Of a stretch of 64,000 nt of DNA, positions 19,752 through 29,473 are shown piece after piece. The notes under the pieces were generated by a model, which worked only from the letters and a program-made list of their open reading frames with translations, had not been told where the DNA came from and did no database searches. The translations under genes were made by a program, and so were the position numbers. This stretch comes from Luteibacter sp. UNCMF331Sha3.1 (GTDB lineage: Bacteria > Pseudomonadota > Gammaproteobacteria > Xanthomonadales > Rhodanobacteraceae): positions 947,170-1,011,169 of the forward strand of contig NZ_FOBU01000002.1 of the NCBI RefSeq assembly GCF_900109915.1. The letters run 5' to 3'. Position 1 is the stretch's first letter, and each line of letters opens with the position of its first letter.

Positions 19752-21002
19752 GTGCATGTGATGGCGAGTCTCAAATTCCTCTTTCGCATCGTCGTGGCAT
19801 GGCTTGCCGCGCTATGCGTGCTCCTCGTGGTCTGGAGCATGCTGGACTGGAATCGCGGGGATTTTCCGCTGATCTTCACCATGCTGTGGTTCGCCGGCCT
19901 GCTGATGTCGCTGGCGCGCGGCCTGACGCATCTCTATCGGGTACGCGTGATCGCGGGACGGATCGACGGCGAGACGGTCTCCAACCGACAACGGCGCCGT
20001 GTCGAGGTGCCGTATCCCGCCGACGAGGCGTTCGCCGTGGTGGAGGGCATCATCCGCGAGTTGCCCCACGTGCACGACGTGCATGCGGTACGCGGCAGCC
20101 TGCAGGTGCGGGCGGCGATCCGCGCTCCCCACGACGAGGCCACGCGTCTCCGGCGTGTGGCGAAGTACCATGCCGCGCTCGATCGCAGCACGAAGGTCTT
20201 CGCCACGATCACGCCGGTCGACGGCTCGTGCAGCGTGATGTACGTCTGCGAGCCGGACAGCGGCGCATGGACGGACTGGTTCAAGCCCGACGGCGGGGCA
20301 TCGCTGGAATACGTGGAGACACTGGTGCGCGCCACCACGCAACGCCTGAGCGAGCTGCGCAACCGCGAGCGCGCCGACGTGCGGCAGACGGCGATGGAAA
20401 AGGAACTGACCGCCGCGCAGCTGGGTCTGCTGCAGGCGCAGGTCGAGCCGCACTTCCTCTACAACACGCTGGCCAGCGCGCAGGAACTCGTGCGCACGGA
20501 TCCCGCACGCGCCGATCGCATGCTCGGCCACCTGATCGACTACCTGCGTCGCTCGCTGCCGCGCACGGACGGTTCCCTGTCGACGCTGGGCGAGGAGCTG
20601 GAGCGATCGACCGCCTGGCTCGAAATCATGCGCTTGCGCATGGGCGAACGCCTCACCGTGCATACCGACGTGCCCACGGAGGCCATGAAGGTGCCGATGC
20701 CGTCGATGATGCTGCAAACGCTCGTCGAGAACGCCATCAAGCACGGGCTCGAGCCGAAGCCTGGCGGTGGCGGCATCTGGATTCGCGCCGGCGTCGACGG
20801 CTCGGGCCTGTCGCTCACCGTGGCGGACGACGGCATGGGTTTTCGCAGCGACGGTGCGGGCACCGGCATCGGGCTGAAGAACCTGCGCGAGCGGCTGCGC
20901 CTCATGTATGGCACCGCCGCGACGTTCGCCATCGGCAACAACTTTCCCCATGGTGTCGCGGCGACGATCACGTTGCCGGTGACCGGAGCGGATCATGCCT
21001 GA
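19752..21002 (+). CDS. LytS/YehU-type sensor histidine kinase
   Basis: This 416-residue membrane kinase has two N-terminal transmembrane segments (ASLKFLFRIVVAWLAALCVLLVVWSML and a second ending LLMSLARGL), a cytoplasmic linker of about 150 residues, the His_kinase domain with QVEPHFLYNTL (phospho-acceptor H234), and an ATPase domain with N-box ENAIKHGLEP and G-box DDGMGF and GIGLKNLRERL. The start is GTG at 19752 or the ATG at 19761. It overlaps the response-regulator gene by 8 bp, so the two form a cognate pair. The signal is unknown. Confidence 0.9.
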   Translation: MHVMASLKFLFRIVVAWLAALCVLLVVWSMLDWNRGDFPLIFTMLWFAGLLMSLARGLTHLYRVRVIAGRIDGETVSNRQRRRVEVPYPADEAFAVVEGIIRELPHVHDVHAVRGSLQVRAAIRAPHDEATRLRRVAKYHAALDRSTKVFATITPVDGSCSVMYVCEPDSGAWTDWFKPDGGASLEYVETLVRATTQRLSELRNRERADVRQTAMEKELTAAQLGLLQAQVEPHFLYNTLASAQELVRTDPARADRMLGHLIDYLRRSLPRTDGSLSTLGEELERSTAWLEIMRLRMGERLTVHTDVPTEAMKVPMPSMMLQTLVENAIKHGLEPKPGGGGIWIRAGVDGSGLSLTVADDGMGFRSDGAGTGIGLKNLRERLRLMYGTAATFAIGNNFPHGVAATITLPVTGADHA

Positions 21003-21762
21003 GTGCATCATCGCCGAAGACGAAAAGCTGCTGTCCGCCGCGCTGCAACGCGAGCTGGCGCTGGCCTGGCCGGAACTGGACGTCGTCGCGATCGCCGAAG
21101 ACGGTGGCGAGGCGCTGGAAGCGATCGCGACCCATCGTCCCGAGGTGGCGTTTCTCGACATCCGCATGCCCGGCCTCACGGGCATGGAAGTGGCCGCGGC
21201 CGCCGCCGACGTCAGTCCGTCGACGCTCGTGGTGTTCATCACGGCGTACGACCAGTACGCGGTGGATGCCTTCGAGCGGGGCGCCATCGACTACCTGCTG
21301 AAGCCGGTCACCGCGGAACGGCTCGCACAGACGGTGGTGCGCCTGCGCAGTCGTCTCTCGGACGCGGCGCGGCACGCGGGCCGCACGGCGCAGCTGGCGA
21401 AGGATCTGTCCCCACGATTCGACGCCACGCCGGACGAGCCCCTCACGTGGGTCACCGCGAGCACGGGCCGGGCCACGCGCCTGATCCTCGTGGAGGACGT
21501 GATCTATTTCCGCGCGGACAACAAGTACACGCTGGTGGCGACGACGGACGGCGACGCGTTGCTGACCCGCCCGATCCGCGACCTGCTCCGTCAGCTCGAC
21601 CCGAGGATCTTCCGCCAGATCCATCGGTCCACGATCGTCAACCTGCGCCAGGTCGCGTCGGTCGAGCGCGACGACACCGGCAAGGGCTGCCTGCACCTGC
21701 GCGGCCGCCCCGAAACCCTCAGCGTCAGCCAGCCGTTCATGGCCATCTTTCGTGCCATGTAG
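20995..21762 (+). CDS. LytTR-family response regulator
   Basis: The 255-residue protein has a CheY-like receiver (phospho-acceptor D55 in AFLDIRMPG, switch T in FITAYDQYA, K in YLLKPV) and a C-terminal LytTR DNA-binding domain (VEDVIYFRADNKYTLVATTDG, FRQIHRSTIVNL). It should be phosphorylated by the kinase encoded by the overlapping upstream gene. LytTR regulators bind spaced direct repeats and often control small exported-protein genes; the lipoprotein gene 14 bp downstream is a candidate member of the same operon. Confidence 0.92.
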   Translation: MPECIIAEDEKLLSAALQRELALAWPELDVVAIAEDGGEALEAIATHRPEVAFLDIRMPGLTGMEVAAAAADVSPSTLVVFITAYDQYAVDAFERGAIDYLLKPVTAERLAQTVVRLRSRLSDAARHAGRTAQLAKDLSPRFDATPDEPLTWVTASTGRATRLILVEDVIYFRADNKYTLVATTDGDALLTRPIRDLLRQLDPRIFRQIHRSTIVNLRQVASVERDDTGKGCLHLRGRPETLSVSQPFMAIFRAM

Positions 21763-21776
21763 GCAAGGAGACTCCG

Positions 21777-22106
21777 ATGCGCTTCTTTCTCGCGATCATC
21801 TACTGTTTCATGAACCTCGCCGGCTGCACGGATACCCAGAACCGCACGCTGACGGCGTCGGCACGGGAAAACGGCACCGTCACCCTGGAGAGCCGCACGG
21901 AAGTGCGCATGGGCCGCGCCCGCTTCGCCTGCGAGGCGAGCCGTAGCGGGCACTGCTGGTACACGGTGTTCGACGAGGGCAGGGAAGTGCGCGCCTTCTC
22001 GCTGGCGGCGAGGGAAGAGCGCCTCGTCGACGATCTGCCCGCGGGGTTCACGCTTTGCGTGACGACCGACGCGGGGAAAGTAAACAGGGACTGCAAGCCT
22101 GTCTGA
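21777..22106 (+). CDS. Small putative lipoprotein downstream of the LytTR regulator
   Basis: This 109-residue product begins MRFFLAIIYCFMNLAGCTDTQ, which reads as a lipoprotein signal with lipobox LAGC. The mature part is polar with two further cysteine pairs (FACEASRSGHCWY, LCVTTDAGKVNRDC), consistent with disulfides in the periplasm. An AAGGAG ribosome site lies 6 bp before the ATG and only 14 bp separate it from the response-regulator stop, so co-transcription is likely. The family is not recognised. Confidence 0.65.
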   Translation: MRFFLAIIYCFMNLAGCTDTQNRTLTASARENGTVTLESRTEVRMGRARFACEASRSGHCWYTVFDEGREVRAFSLAAREERLVDDLPAGFTLCVTTDAGKVNRDCKPV

Positions 22107-22132
22107 TGCACTTGCGGCGAGTTCTTGCTCAT

Positions 22133-22158
22133 GTGGGAGCGGCCTGGGCCGCTCCCAC
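22133..22158. repeat. Perfect palindrome, dispersed GTGGGAGC family
   Basis: GTGGGAGCGGCC-TG-GGCCGCTCCCAC has 12-bp perfect arms and lies between convergent genes (lipoprotein and CocE-type hydrolase). It shares the GTGGGAGC/GCTCCCAC ends with the repeats at 14911-14940 and 61761-61783. It probably also ends transcription from both sides. Confidence 0.6.
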
Positions 22159-22181
22159 ACAAGAGGACAGAGACAGCCGTA

Positions 22182-24176
22182 TTAGGGATTCGTCCGCGGC
22201 ACCACCGTATAGGTGATCTTCGAAGGATGCGCCGCGTCGTGATACACGGTGTTGTGGGCGATTACGCCGCGGGCTTCGTCGAAGTTGTTGCCACCGGTGT
22301 TGAGGTTGCGGTCGAAGCGCGGGAAGTTGCTGCTCGATATCGCGACGCGCAGCTTGTGCCCGGCCTTGAAGTAGTTGCTTGTGTCGATCGGCTGGAAGGT
22401 CACCTTGTAGACCTCGCCGTCCTTCATCCACACCGGCGGCTTGTCGTAGCCCTCGCGATAACGCATCCGCTGGATGTTCTCGGTGAGATTGAACGCCTTG
22501 CCATCGGGGTAGACGTCCATCACCTTGAACGTGAAGTCGGTGTCCTTCGCATCCGACGACACGTAAAGCGTCACGGTGATCGGACCGCTGACTTCGGTGC
22601 CTTCCCTGAAGGTTTCCGAGTCGTAGACCAGGATGTCGTTGCGTGTCAGCTGCGGGTTCTGGTCGAACGAGCCGAACTTCACCGCGGTGCCCTGGCAGCA
22701 CCCGCCGCCACCGAGCGTGGTCACGGGGTTGGCCGGATCGTAGAGGAAGGTGTCCGGGGTGCCGTTGCCGGCGGCCTTGTCGACGAGCCTGCCGTCGCCG
22801 TAGAGCGTGTTCGCCTTGCCGCCGCTGGTGAAGTACAGGTCGCGCGTCGTGGCACCGGCCGGCGGCCACGTGGGCGAATCCCGCCACTTGTTCTCGCCCA
22901 TCACGTAGTACATCACCTTGGGCTGCTTATCGACGACCGGGCTGTCGACGCCCTTGAGGAACTTGTCGAACCAGCCGAACACGAGCGCCTCGTAATCGAA
23001 GCGCGCGTCGCCCATGTCGAGGTCGCCGATCATGGTGTGTTCGGTGGCGCGCGAGAAGGCGCAATGCAGAACCGGGGCGATCACGGCGTACTGCTGGTCG
23101 GCGATCGCCTTCGATGCCGTCGAACGCACGTGGTTGTAGGCAGCGAGGTTCGGCGAGACCGACACGTCGAACCAGCTCATGAACCACAGGCCCGGCTTGT
23201 TCACTTTCATGGTCTCGTGCCAGAGACCGCCCTTGTACCAGGCGGGACTGTTCGGCGTGCGCGCGATCATGTTGCCGCCCGTGGGCACGTCCATCGCGTC
23301 GGCGAAGATGCCCTTCGGGCCATCGATCGCTTTCATGATGTCCTTTTCGGGCAGCGTCCAGAACGCCTTGTCCCAGTCGACGGGCGGCAGTTGCTGGGCC
23401 AGGTCGAACGATTTCGAGGCACGGATCAGGTCGGCCTGCGACGTGCCCGCGGGGAACATCGGACGCACCTGGTTCTGCTCGCCGTAAAGCCACGAGATGA
23501 AGAGCATCTGCACGGCGCCGCCGCGATACCAGTTGCCCTGCTCGTAGTACGGACCGACCTTGCCGACGCCGGCGCCGAAGCCCTGCACGTTGAACGTGGC
23601 GAGACCCGGCTCGTTCTCGGCCACCACGGCCATCTGCCATTCCGCGGTCGACGAACAACCCGTGGTGCCGACCTTGCCGTTCGACCACGGCTGCGACGTC
23701 ATCCAGCGCACGGCGTCGACGCCGTCGCTGAGCGGCGCGCCGAGGATTTCGTAGTTGCCTTCCGAGAAGAAGTGGCCGCGCTCGTTCATGTCCACATAGG
23801 CGTAGCCACGCTTCACGGCGGCGAGCTGGCGGCTCATGTCGCGTGGCGCGCCGAGCTTCACGTCCCAGAAATTGAAGTTGTACGGCGTGCGCACGAAGAT
23901 CGTGGGCACCTTGCCGCTGGCGTTCTTCGGGCGGTAGACGTCCGCCGCCATGCGCTTGCCGTCGCGCATCTTCACCATGACCTTGCGGTCGATCACCGCG
24001 ACGTCCTCGAGCTGCTGCTCGATGTCGTTGCGCTTGTCGACCAGGGCTTTCTGCTCGGGCGTCAGCGCCGTCTGCTGGGCGGCCACGGGGCCCGCGAGCA
24101 GCGCGAGGCAGACGGACGTGACGCCGACCGACAAGGCGGTCCTGACGTGGTGGAGGGCAGGGCGCTTCTGTCGCAT
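22182..24176 (-). CDS. Exported CocE/NonD-family (X-Pro dipeptidyl-peptidase S15-like) hydrolase
   Basis: This 664-residue alpha/beta hydrolase has a long signal peptide ([20 protein letters not shown]), so it is periplasmic or secreted. The catalytic domain begins [19 protein letters not shown], with [11 protein letters not shown]. The nucleophile elbow is [11 protein letters not shown] (GxSxxxxW type), the acid lies near LGWFDKFL-type [10 protein letters not shown], and the C-terminal jelly roll ([27 protein letters not shown]) is the galactose-binding-like domain of the S15/CocE family. Likely substrates are acyl esters or N-terminal dipeptides. It is monocistronic. Confidence 0.88.
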   Translation of the reverse strand: MRQKRPALHHVRTALSVGVTSVCLALLAGPVAAQQTALTPEQKALVDKRNDIEQQLEDVAVIDRKVMVKMRDGKRMAADVYRPKNASGKVPTIFVRTPYNFNFWDVKLGAPRDMSRQLAAVKRGYAYVDMNERGHFFSEGNYEILGAPLSDGVDAVRWMTSQPWSNGKVGTTGCSSTAEWQMAVVAENEPGLATFNVQGFGAGVGKVGPYYEQGNWYRGGAVQMLFISWLYGEQNQVRPMFPAGTSQADLIRASKSFDLAQQLPPVDWDKAFWTLPEKDIMKAIDGPKGIFADAMDVPTGGNMIARTPNSPAWYKGGLWHETMKVNKPGLWFMSWFDVSVSPNLAAYNHVRSTASKAIADQQYAVIAPVLHCAFSRATEHTMIGDLDMGDARFDYEALVFGWFDKFLKGVDSPVVDKQPKVMYYVMGENKWRDSPTWPPAGATTRDLYFTSGGKANTLYGDGRLVDKAAGNGTPDTFLYDPANPVTTLGGGGCCQGTAVKFGSFDQNPQLTRNDILVYDSETFREGTEVSGPITVTLYVSSDAKDTDFTFKVMDVYPDGKAFNLTENIQRMRYREGYDKPPVWMKDGEVYKVTFQPIDTSNYFKAGHKLRVAISSSNFPRFDRNLNTGGNNFDEARGVIAHNTVYHDAAHPSKITYTVVPRTNP

Positions 24177-24376
24177 CGGCAGGCTCGCATTTTCAGGGAC
24201 GGTTCATCGAGTCTGGCAAAACGACAACATCAGGACAATGCATGACTTCCGGCAGGGGCATGCCGTCCCCGGACGGCGGGACGGACCGACGAGAAGACCG
24301 AGGACGTGCGGGAATGCTGCAATCCCCAGCGCGCGGAGCGCGGATAAGATGTTCGGGTTAACGAGGGGGAGGACGC

Positions 24377-25972
24377 ATGGCGTCGACCGAGACATTCAAA
24401 TTCATCCTGATCCTCCTGGTCGCGATCCTCGCCCTCGAGCTGATCGCCCGACGGTTCCGCCTGCCGACGTCGGCCGCCTTGCTGGCGGGTGGCATCGCCA
24501 TCGCTTTCCTTCCCGGCATCCCGGAAGTCAGCTTCGATCCGGAGCTGGTGCTGACGGTGTTCCTGCCACCGCTGTTGATGGATGGGGCCTTCTATACCGT
24601 CTGGTCCGAATTCCGTAAGTACCTCGGCGGCATCCTCTGGCTCGCGGTGGGCGCCGTCGTGTTCACCACGTTCGTGGTCGGCGTCACCGTGCACTGGGTG
24701 CTGCCGTCGCTGCCCTGGGCCGCGTGTTTCGCGCTGGGCGCGGTCGTATCGCCGCCCGACGCCGTCGCGGCCAAGGCGGTGCTCGGCAAGGTGCGGCTTC
24801 CGCGCCGCCTGCTCGTGTTGCTGGAGGGCGAAAGCCTGCTCAACGACGCGACGGGCCTCGTGCTGTTCCGCTTCGCCGTCGCCGCGGCGCTCACCGGCGC
24901 CTTCAGCACGCAGGCCGCGGTGCTCAGTTTCGCCGGCCTGGCCTTCGGTGGCATCGTGGTCGGCGCGATCGTCGGCGCCGCCGTGGTGTTCTCGCTGCGT
25001 CACATCCGGCACGAGTTCCTCGCCACCACCGCCGGCTGCCTGTCGCCATGGGCGGCGTACATCGGCGGCGAATCGCTGCACGTGTCGGGCGTGATGTCGG
25101 TGGTCTCGTGCGGCATCATCTTCGGCTGGTACCAGCACGAGGTGCTCGCCGCTAACGTGCGCATGCGCAGCTTCGCGTTCTGGGAAGTGATGATCTTCCT
25201 GCTCGAAGCGCTGGTGTTCATCCTGATCGGCTTCTCGCTGCGTGGCGTGGTGGATCGGCTTGGCGGTCTCGGCGAGGCATGGGCGTCGCTCGGTACGCCG
25301 ATCCTCGCGGTGCTCGCCGCCGTGATCCTCTCGCGTTTCGTCTGGATCTACGTCACCGATTACATCCGCGTGCCCTTGGCCCGCCTGTTCGGACGCAAGC
25401 CGCTGCCCGCGTCGCCGAAAGCGTCGTTCCTGCTCAGCTGGGCCGGCATGCGCGGGGTGGTGACGTTGGCGATCGCGCTGTCGCTTCCGGAATCCGTGCC
25501 GGGACGCGATCTGACGCTCGCCGCCGCGTTCGCGGTGATCCTGGTCACCGTGGTGGTGCAGGGCGGCACGATCGCACCGGTGATCCGCTGGCTCGGGCTG
25601 GATCGTCCGGACCTCGCGCAGTCCGTGCACTTGTCCGAGGCACAGGCGCTCGAACTGATCGACCTCGCGCAGCTGGACGCGGTGAGGGCGAGGGCATACG
25701 ACGAGCAGGGCACGCTGATTCATCCGCGCCTGCTGGAGCAATACGCCTACCGCGCGACGATCTCGGAGCGCTACGCCCGGGCGCCGGCGTCGCTCGGCAA
25801 CAAGCGCATCGAGCATTACGACGTGGTGCTCGCGGCCATCGCGGCCGGACGCACGGAGCTTCTGCGCCTGCATCGCGCGGGTCGCATCCACGACGCGCTG
25901 CTGCATTATCTGGAGCGCGACCTCGACCTGCAGCAGGTGCAGGCGGAAAACGACAGGCAGGCGCCGCCGTAA
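24377..25972 (+). CDS. CPA1-family Na+/H+ antiporter
   Basis: The 531 residues form about 12 membrane segments in the first 420 positions, followed by a cytoplasmic helical tail of about 110. Family marks are LPPLLMDGAF, the ion-site motif GAVVSPPDAVAAKAV and EGESLLNDATGLVLFRF, then SWAGMRGVVTLAIALSLP. This is the NhaP/YjcE (CPA1) type that exchanges cytosolic Na+ (or K+) for protons. GGGGGAGGACGC upstream of the ATG supplies the ribosome site. It is followed by a convergent gene 6 bp after its stop. Confidence 0.92.
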   Translation: MASTETFKFILILLVAILALELIARRFRLPTSAALLAGGIAIAFLPGIPEVSFDPELVLTVFLPPLLMDGAFYTVWSEFRKYLGGILWLAVGAVVFTTFVVGVTVHWVLPSLPWAACFALGAVVSPPDAVAAKAVLGKVRLPRRLLVLLEGESLLNDATGLVLFRFAVAAALTGAFSTQAAVLSFAGLAFGGIVVGAIVGAAVVFSLRHIRHEFLATTAGCLSPWAAYIGGESLHVSGVMSVVSCGIIFGWYQHEVLAANVRMRSFAFWEVMIFLLEALVFILIGFSLRGVVDRLGGLGEAWASLGTPILAVLAAVILSRFVWIYVTDYIRVPLARLFGRKPLPASPKASFLLSWAGMRGVVTLAIALSLPESVPGRDLTLAAAFAVILVTVVVQGGTIAPVIRWLGLDRPDLAQSVHLSEAQALELIDLAQLDAVRARAYDEQGTLIHPRLLEQYAYRATISERYARAPASLGNKRIEHYDVVLAAIAAGRTELLRLHRAGRIHDALLHYLERDLDLQQVQAENDRQAPP

Positions 25973-25978
25973 CGGCGA

Positions 25979-26392
25979 TCAGGCCGGGACGCGCGGTCGC
26001 ACGGGCATCGTGCCGGACTTCACGACGACGGACTCCGCCGCGGCGCGGCGTTCGTCGTCGCGCGCCGCGTTGACCAGCCCCGCGACGAAGCGCACGGCCT
26101 TGTTCATGACGGTGCTGATGAAGGGCAGGCGGCTGACGGGGATCGAGATCACGGCGACCTCTTCGCGAACGAGGTGGATGTTCGCCTCGGCGTGACCCCA
26201 CGCCAGTTCCGTCTCGTTCGGCGCGCTGGTTCGCGTCGGCACGTCGTCGTTGGTGATGCGCTGCACCTCGCGGAAGAAGTGCAGGTGAAGGAAGCCGTCG
26301 TCGGTGGGGCCCGTGACCGCCATCCCCGTGGCCACCGCGGAGGTGAAGTGGGTGGGACGGACGTGCAGGATGCTCTTCTTCGTCTGGTTCAA
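25979..26392 (-). CDS. Conserved-looking protein of unknown function
   Basis: This soluble protein is not recognised. The coherent part is about 137 residues: KKSILHVRPTHFTSAVATGM, FLHLHFFREVQRITNDDVPT, NIHLVREEVAVISIPVSRLPF. I chose a TTG start at 26392 because GAGG lies 8 bases upstream and the sequence before it looks low-complexity. An in-frame ATG at 26506 would add 38 residues without a ribosome site. The mixed beta pattern with HLHFFRE resembles small immunity or DUF3467-like folds only superficially. It is convergent with the antiporter gene. Confidence 0.5.
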   Translation of the reverse strand: MNQTKKSILHVRPTHFTSAVATGMAVTGPTDDGFLHLHFFREVQRITNDDVPTRTSAPNETELAWGHAEANIHLVREEVAVISIPVSRLPFISTVMNKAVRFVAGLVNAARDDERRAAAESVVVKSGTMPVRPRVPA

Positions 26393-26667
26393 TGCCGATG
26401 CCTCGATCCGGGACACGATCGGGCAACCCGCGATCGACGCGACCGGCCGCTGACGCGACGGTACCGCCGATCGTTGCACTGGACTTGCCCCCTGGACGCA
26501 GAGCATACGGGAAGCGCGACAGCGATGGGCGGCGGTTGTGTGACACAGGTCGATGTTCCGGCGCGATGTCCCTGCGGAAAGCTACCCATCCTTTCGACCC
26601 ATGACCGGATGGCACGCGCCGGGTAGGGTGGACGTCTTTCCGTCCCACAGATGATCGTCGATCCCCC

Positions 26668-28380
26668 ATGCAAAAGTCCTTCCTGCTTGGCGTGAGCCTC
26701 GCGCTCGGTACCGCCGCCTGTACGCCCTCGGCACCGCCCGCCCCGCCGCCGCTGACCGATTACACGAAGAATTCGGGCGCGACGCGCGCACCCGAGCAGC
26801 TGGCGGTGGTGTTCGAGCACGCCGATCTGTCGATCCGGGTCGATCCGGTGCGCCACTGGATCGAAGGCGATGCGAAGCTCACGTTCCAGCTGACGTCGCC
26901 GCTGCGCCGCGTGGTGCTCGACCTGGACCGCAACCTGCCCATCGACCGCATCGAGGTCGACGGGACGTCGCTGCCCAGCAGGGCTTGGCGGAATCCGGAT
27001 GGTCGCCTCCAGATCGACCTGCCGCATGAGCTCGCGAAGGGCGCGCGCACCACCGTGCGCGTCGTCTACCACGGCAGCCCGCACACCGCGGTCCGCGCGC
27101 CATGGGATGGCGGCTTCGTCTGGTCGAAGGCGCCGGACGGGCAGCCGTGGGTCGCCACGGCGGTCGAAGGCGAAGGCTGCGACCTGTTCTGGCCCTGCAT
27201 CGACCACCCGATGGGTCGCCCGGGCCTCGTGGACGAGCACATCACGGTGCCGTCGCCACTGGTCGCGGTCGGCAATGGCGTCGCGAAGGGCATGGACGAG
27301 AAGGACGGCCAGCGCACGTACCACTGGCAGGCCCGCGACGTGAGCACCTACGGCGTCGCGCTCAACATCGGTCCGTATCGCGAGGTGTCGGGAACGTATG
27401 CGAGCCGCTTCGGCAACGTGGTGCCCACGCACTACTGGTACGTGGACGACGAGACGCAGGCACGGGCGCTGTTCGCCGAGTTCCCGCGCATGCTCGACTT
27501 GCTCGAGGAGGCCGTCGGCCCGTATCCCTTCGGTGCCGAGAAAATGGGCGTCGCGGAAACGCCGTTCAAAGGCATGGAACACCAGACCATCAATGCCTAC
27601 GGCAACCTGTACGCGAAGACGCCTTACGGCTACGACGACCTCCTGCAGCACGAGCTGGCGCACGAGTGGTTCGGTAACCAGGTCACCAACGCCAACTGGG
27701 ACGACATGTGGCTGCACGAGTCGTTCGCGACGTACATGCAGCCGCTGTACGCCGAATCGATCGGTGGACGGCAGGCGTACTTCGCGAGCCTCATGCAGCT
27801 GCGCAGCCGCATCGCCAACCGCCACCCGATCGTGTCGGGTAAGCCGCAGCGCGAGGAGGACGTCTACGACGAAGATCGCGGCCCGGGTCAGGACATCTAC
27901 GACAAGGGCGCCCTGATGCTGCACACGCTGCGCGGCCTCATCGGCGACGATGCGCTGCGCCGTTCGATGCGTCTGCTGGTGTACGGCACCGAGCATCCGG
28001 TTCCCGGCAACTTCTCCCCGCGTTACGGCACCACCGCCGAGTACATCGACATCGTGAATACCGTGTCGGGCAGGGACATGAACTGGTTCTTCGACGTGTA
28101 CCTCAAGCAGGCCGCGTTGCCCGACCTCACCGTGACCCGCGACGGGCAGCAGCTGCACCTGGCGTGGGTGGTGCCGGGCAAGGGCCCGTTCCCGATGCCG
28201 GTCGACGTGCGCGCCGGCGACCGCGTGGTGACGCTGCCGATGACGACCGGCACCGGCGACGTGACGCTGCCCGAAGGGGCGAGTTTCACCATCGATCCCG
28301 ATTCGAAGATCCTGCGCCGCGATACGGGCATCGAGGCGTTCCGTGCGTACATGGAGAAGCGCAAGCCGCGGAAGACGTGA
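26668..28380 (+). CDS. M1-family zinc aminopeptidase lipoprotein
   Basis: The 570-residue precursor starts MQKSFLLGVSLALGTAACTP, a lipoprotein signal (lipobox TAAC), followed by a proline-rich linker. The M1 beta-saddle domain leads into the exopeptidase loop KGMEHQTINAYG (GAMEN equivalent) and the zinc site H328-E329-x2-H332 with E351, HExxH-x18-E. This is a periplasmic- or surface-facing aminopeptidase of the gluzincin clan. The C-terminal region is short, without the long helical domain of PepN. It is convergent with a LysR gene, with a palindrome between the two. Confidence 0.92.
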   Translation: MQKSFLLGVSLALGTAACTPSAPPAPPPLTDYTKNSGATRAPEQLAVVFEHADLSIRVDPVRHWIEGDAKLTFQLTSPLRRVVLDLDRNLPIDRIEVDGTSLPSRAWRNPDGRLQIDLPHELAKGARTTVRVVYHGSPHTAVRAPWDGGFVWSKAPDGQPWVATAVEGEGCDLFWPCIDHPMGRPGLVDEHITVPSPLVAVGNGVAKGMDEKDGQRTYHWQARDVSTYGVALNIGPYREVSGTYASRFGNVVPTHYWYVDDETQARALFAEFPRMLDLLEEAVGPYPFGAEKMGVAETPFKGMEHQTINAYGNLYAKTPYGYDDLLQHELAHEWFGNQVTNANWDDMWLHESFATYMQPLYAESIGGRQAYFASLMQLRSRIANRHPIVSGKPQREEDVYDEDRGPGQDIYDKGALMLHTLRGLIGDDALRRSMRLLVYGTEHPVPGNFSPRYGTTAEYIDIVNTVSGRDMNWFFDVYLKQAALPDLTVTRDGQQLHLAWVVPGKGPFPMPVDVRAGDRVVTLPMTTGTGDVTLPEGASFTIDPDSKILRRDTGIEAFRAYMEKRKPRKT

Positions 28381-28403
28381 GCTGGCGGTCGCGGACGGAT
28401 CGT

Positions 28404-28457
28404 TATTCAAGGATAAGCACTTATCCTTGAATAGCGCCCGGCCTTATTCAAGGTTAA
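28404..28457. repeat. Palindrome plus third half-copy (TTATTCAAGG repeats)
   Basis: TATTCAAGGATAAG (28404-28417), a 2-bp spacer and its exact inverse (28420-28433) form a perfect palindrome. Ten bases later TTATTCAAGGTTAA (28444-28457) repeats the left arm with one change. The unit is AT-rich in very GC-rich surroundings and sits between two convergent stop codons. It could be a bidirectional terminator, an operator or the relic of a mobile element. Confidence 0.6.
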
Positions 28458-29362
28458 CCGGTCCCTGCCGCGCGGCGTGGCAGGTCGTCGGCGATCCACT
28501 CCACGAAGGCACGGACGCGCGGATTGTTGCGGCGGTTCGGCGGATAGACCACGTACACCGGGAGCGGAGGCGGCTGGAGGTCGGGCAGGAGCTCGACCAG
28601 CGCGCCGCTCGCGAGGCCCTCGCCGACCTGGAAGCGGAGCGTCTGCACGATGCCCAGCCCGGACCACGCGGACATCGCGTGCGCGTTGCTTTCGTTCACT
28701 TCGACCGGACACGTGCAGGGATGATCGCGAACGGTAGCGTCCGCGCCGCGCAGCCGTAGCGGCGCGGCGCGACCGGTGCCGGCGGAGAAGTAGCCGACGA
28801 TGTCGTGCGTCGCGAGGTCCGCCGCGCTCGTCGGCCGGCCTCGCCGCGCGACGTACGCCGCGCTGGCACACAGGGTCCACGGGAGTTCGGCGATCTGCCG
28901 CGCGATCAGCGTGGGGTCGTCCGCGCTGCTGCGGATCGCGCAGTCGACACCCTCGGCGGTGAGGTCGACGTTCCGGTCCGTCACGCCGATCTGCAGGCGG
29001 ATGTCCGGATATCGCTCGCGGAACGCGGGCATCGCGGGGATCAGCAGTTGCGCCGCCACGGACCCCCCGGTGTCGACGCGGAGGGTGCCGGCCGGGCTCT
29101 GCGTGCCGCGGGCCAGCTGGGCCTCGACATCGTCCAGATCGTCGAGCATCCGGCGCACGTGGTCGTAGTACGCCGCGCCGGCGGGCGTCACCGTGACGCG
29201 GCGCGTGGTGCGCTCGAGAAGCTGCACCCCGAGCTCGGCTTCCAGGCTCTGCAGCAGCTTGGTGGCGCTGGAGGCCGGCACGCGCAGGCCCGCGGCGGCC
29301 TTGGTCAACGTTCCCGTTTCGACCACGCGGGCGAACAGGCGCATGGCCAGCAGGCGTTCCAT
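28454..29362 (-). CDS. LysR-family transcriptional regulator
   Basis: This 302-residue regulator has an N-terminal winged helix (MRLFARVVETGTLTKAAAGLRVPASSATKLLQSLEAELGVQLLERTTR) split across residues 7-60 and a LysR substrate-binding domain (GTLRVDTGGSVAAQLLIPAMPAF). It is of the CrgA/DmlR-like subgroup that usually controls a divergent oxidoreductase. The SDR gene starts 111 bp away on the opposite strand. The start at 29362 is preceded by AAAGGA; a longer reading frame upstream lacks LysR homology. Confidence 0.88.
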   Translation of the reverse strand: MERLLAMRLFARVVETGTLTKAAAGLRVPASSATKLLQSLEAELGVQLLERTTRRVTVTPAGAAYYDHVRRMLDDLDDVEAQLARGTQSPAGTLRVDTGGSVAAQLLIPAMPAFRERYPDIRLQIGVTDRNVDLTAEGVDCAIRSSADDPTLIARQIAELPWTLCASAAYVARRGRPTSAADLATHDIVGYFSAGTGRAAPLRLRGADATVRDHPCTCPVEVNESNAHAMSAWSGLGIVQTLRFQVGEGLASGALVELLPDLQPPPLPVYVVYPPNRRNNPRVRAFVEWIADDLPRRAAGTG

Positions 29363-29473
29363 GGATTGTTCCTTTCCAGAAAGAGAGAAAACACGACCAG
29401 CCGATTCTGACCGCGCCAGGCCATACCCATACTTGGTTCCGTAGCGATATCCCACTCACCGGAGCCGAACATC

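Noticed and set aside
22125-24245. A 706-codon plus-strand frame
   Set aside because: It lies opposite the CocE-type hydrolase; no domain and typical shadow composition.
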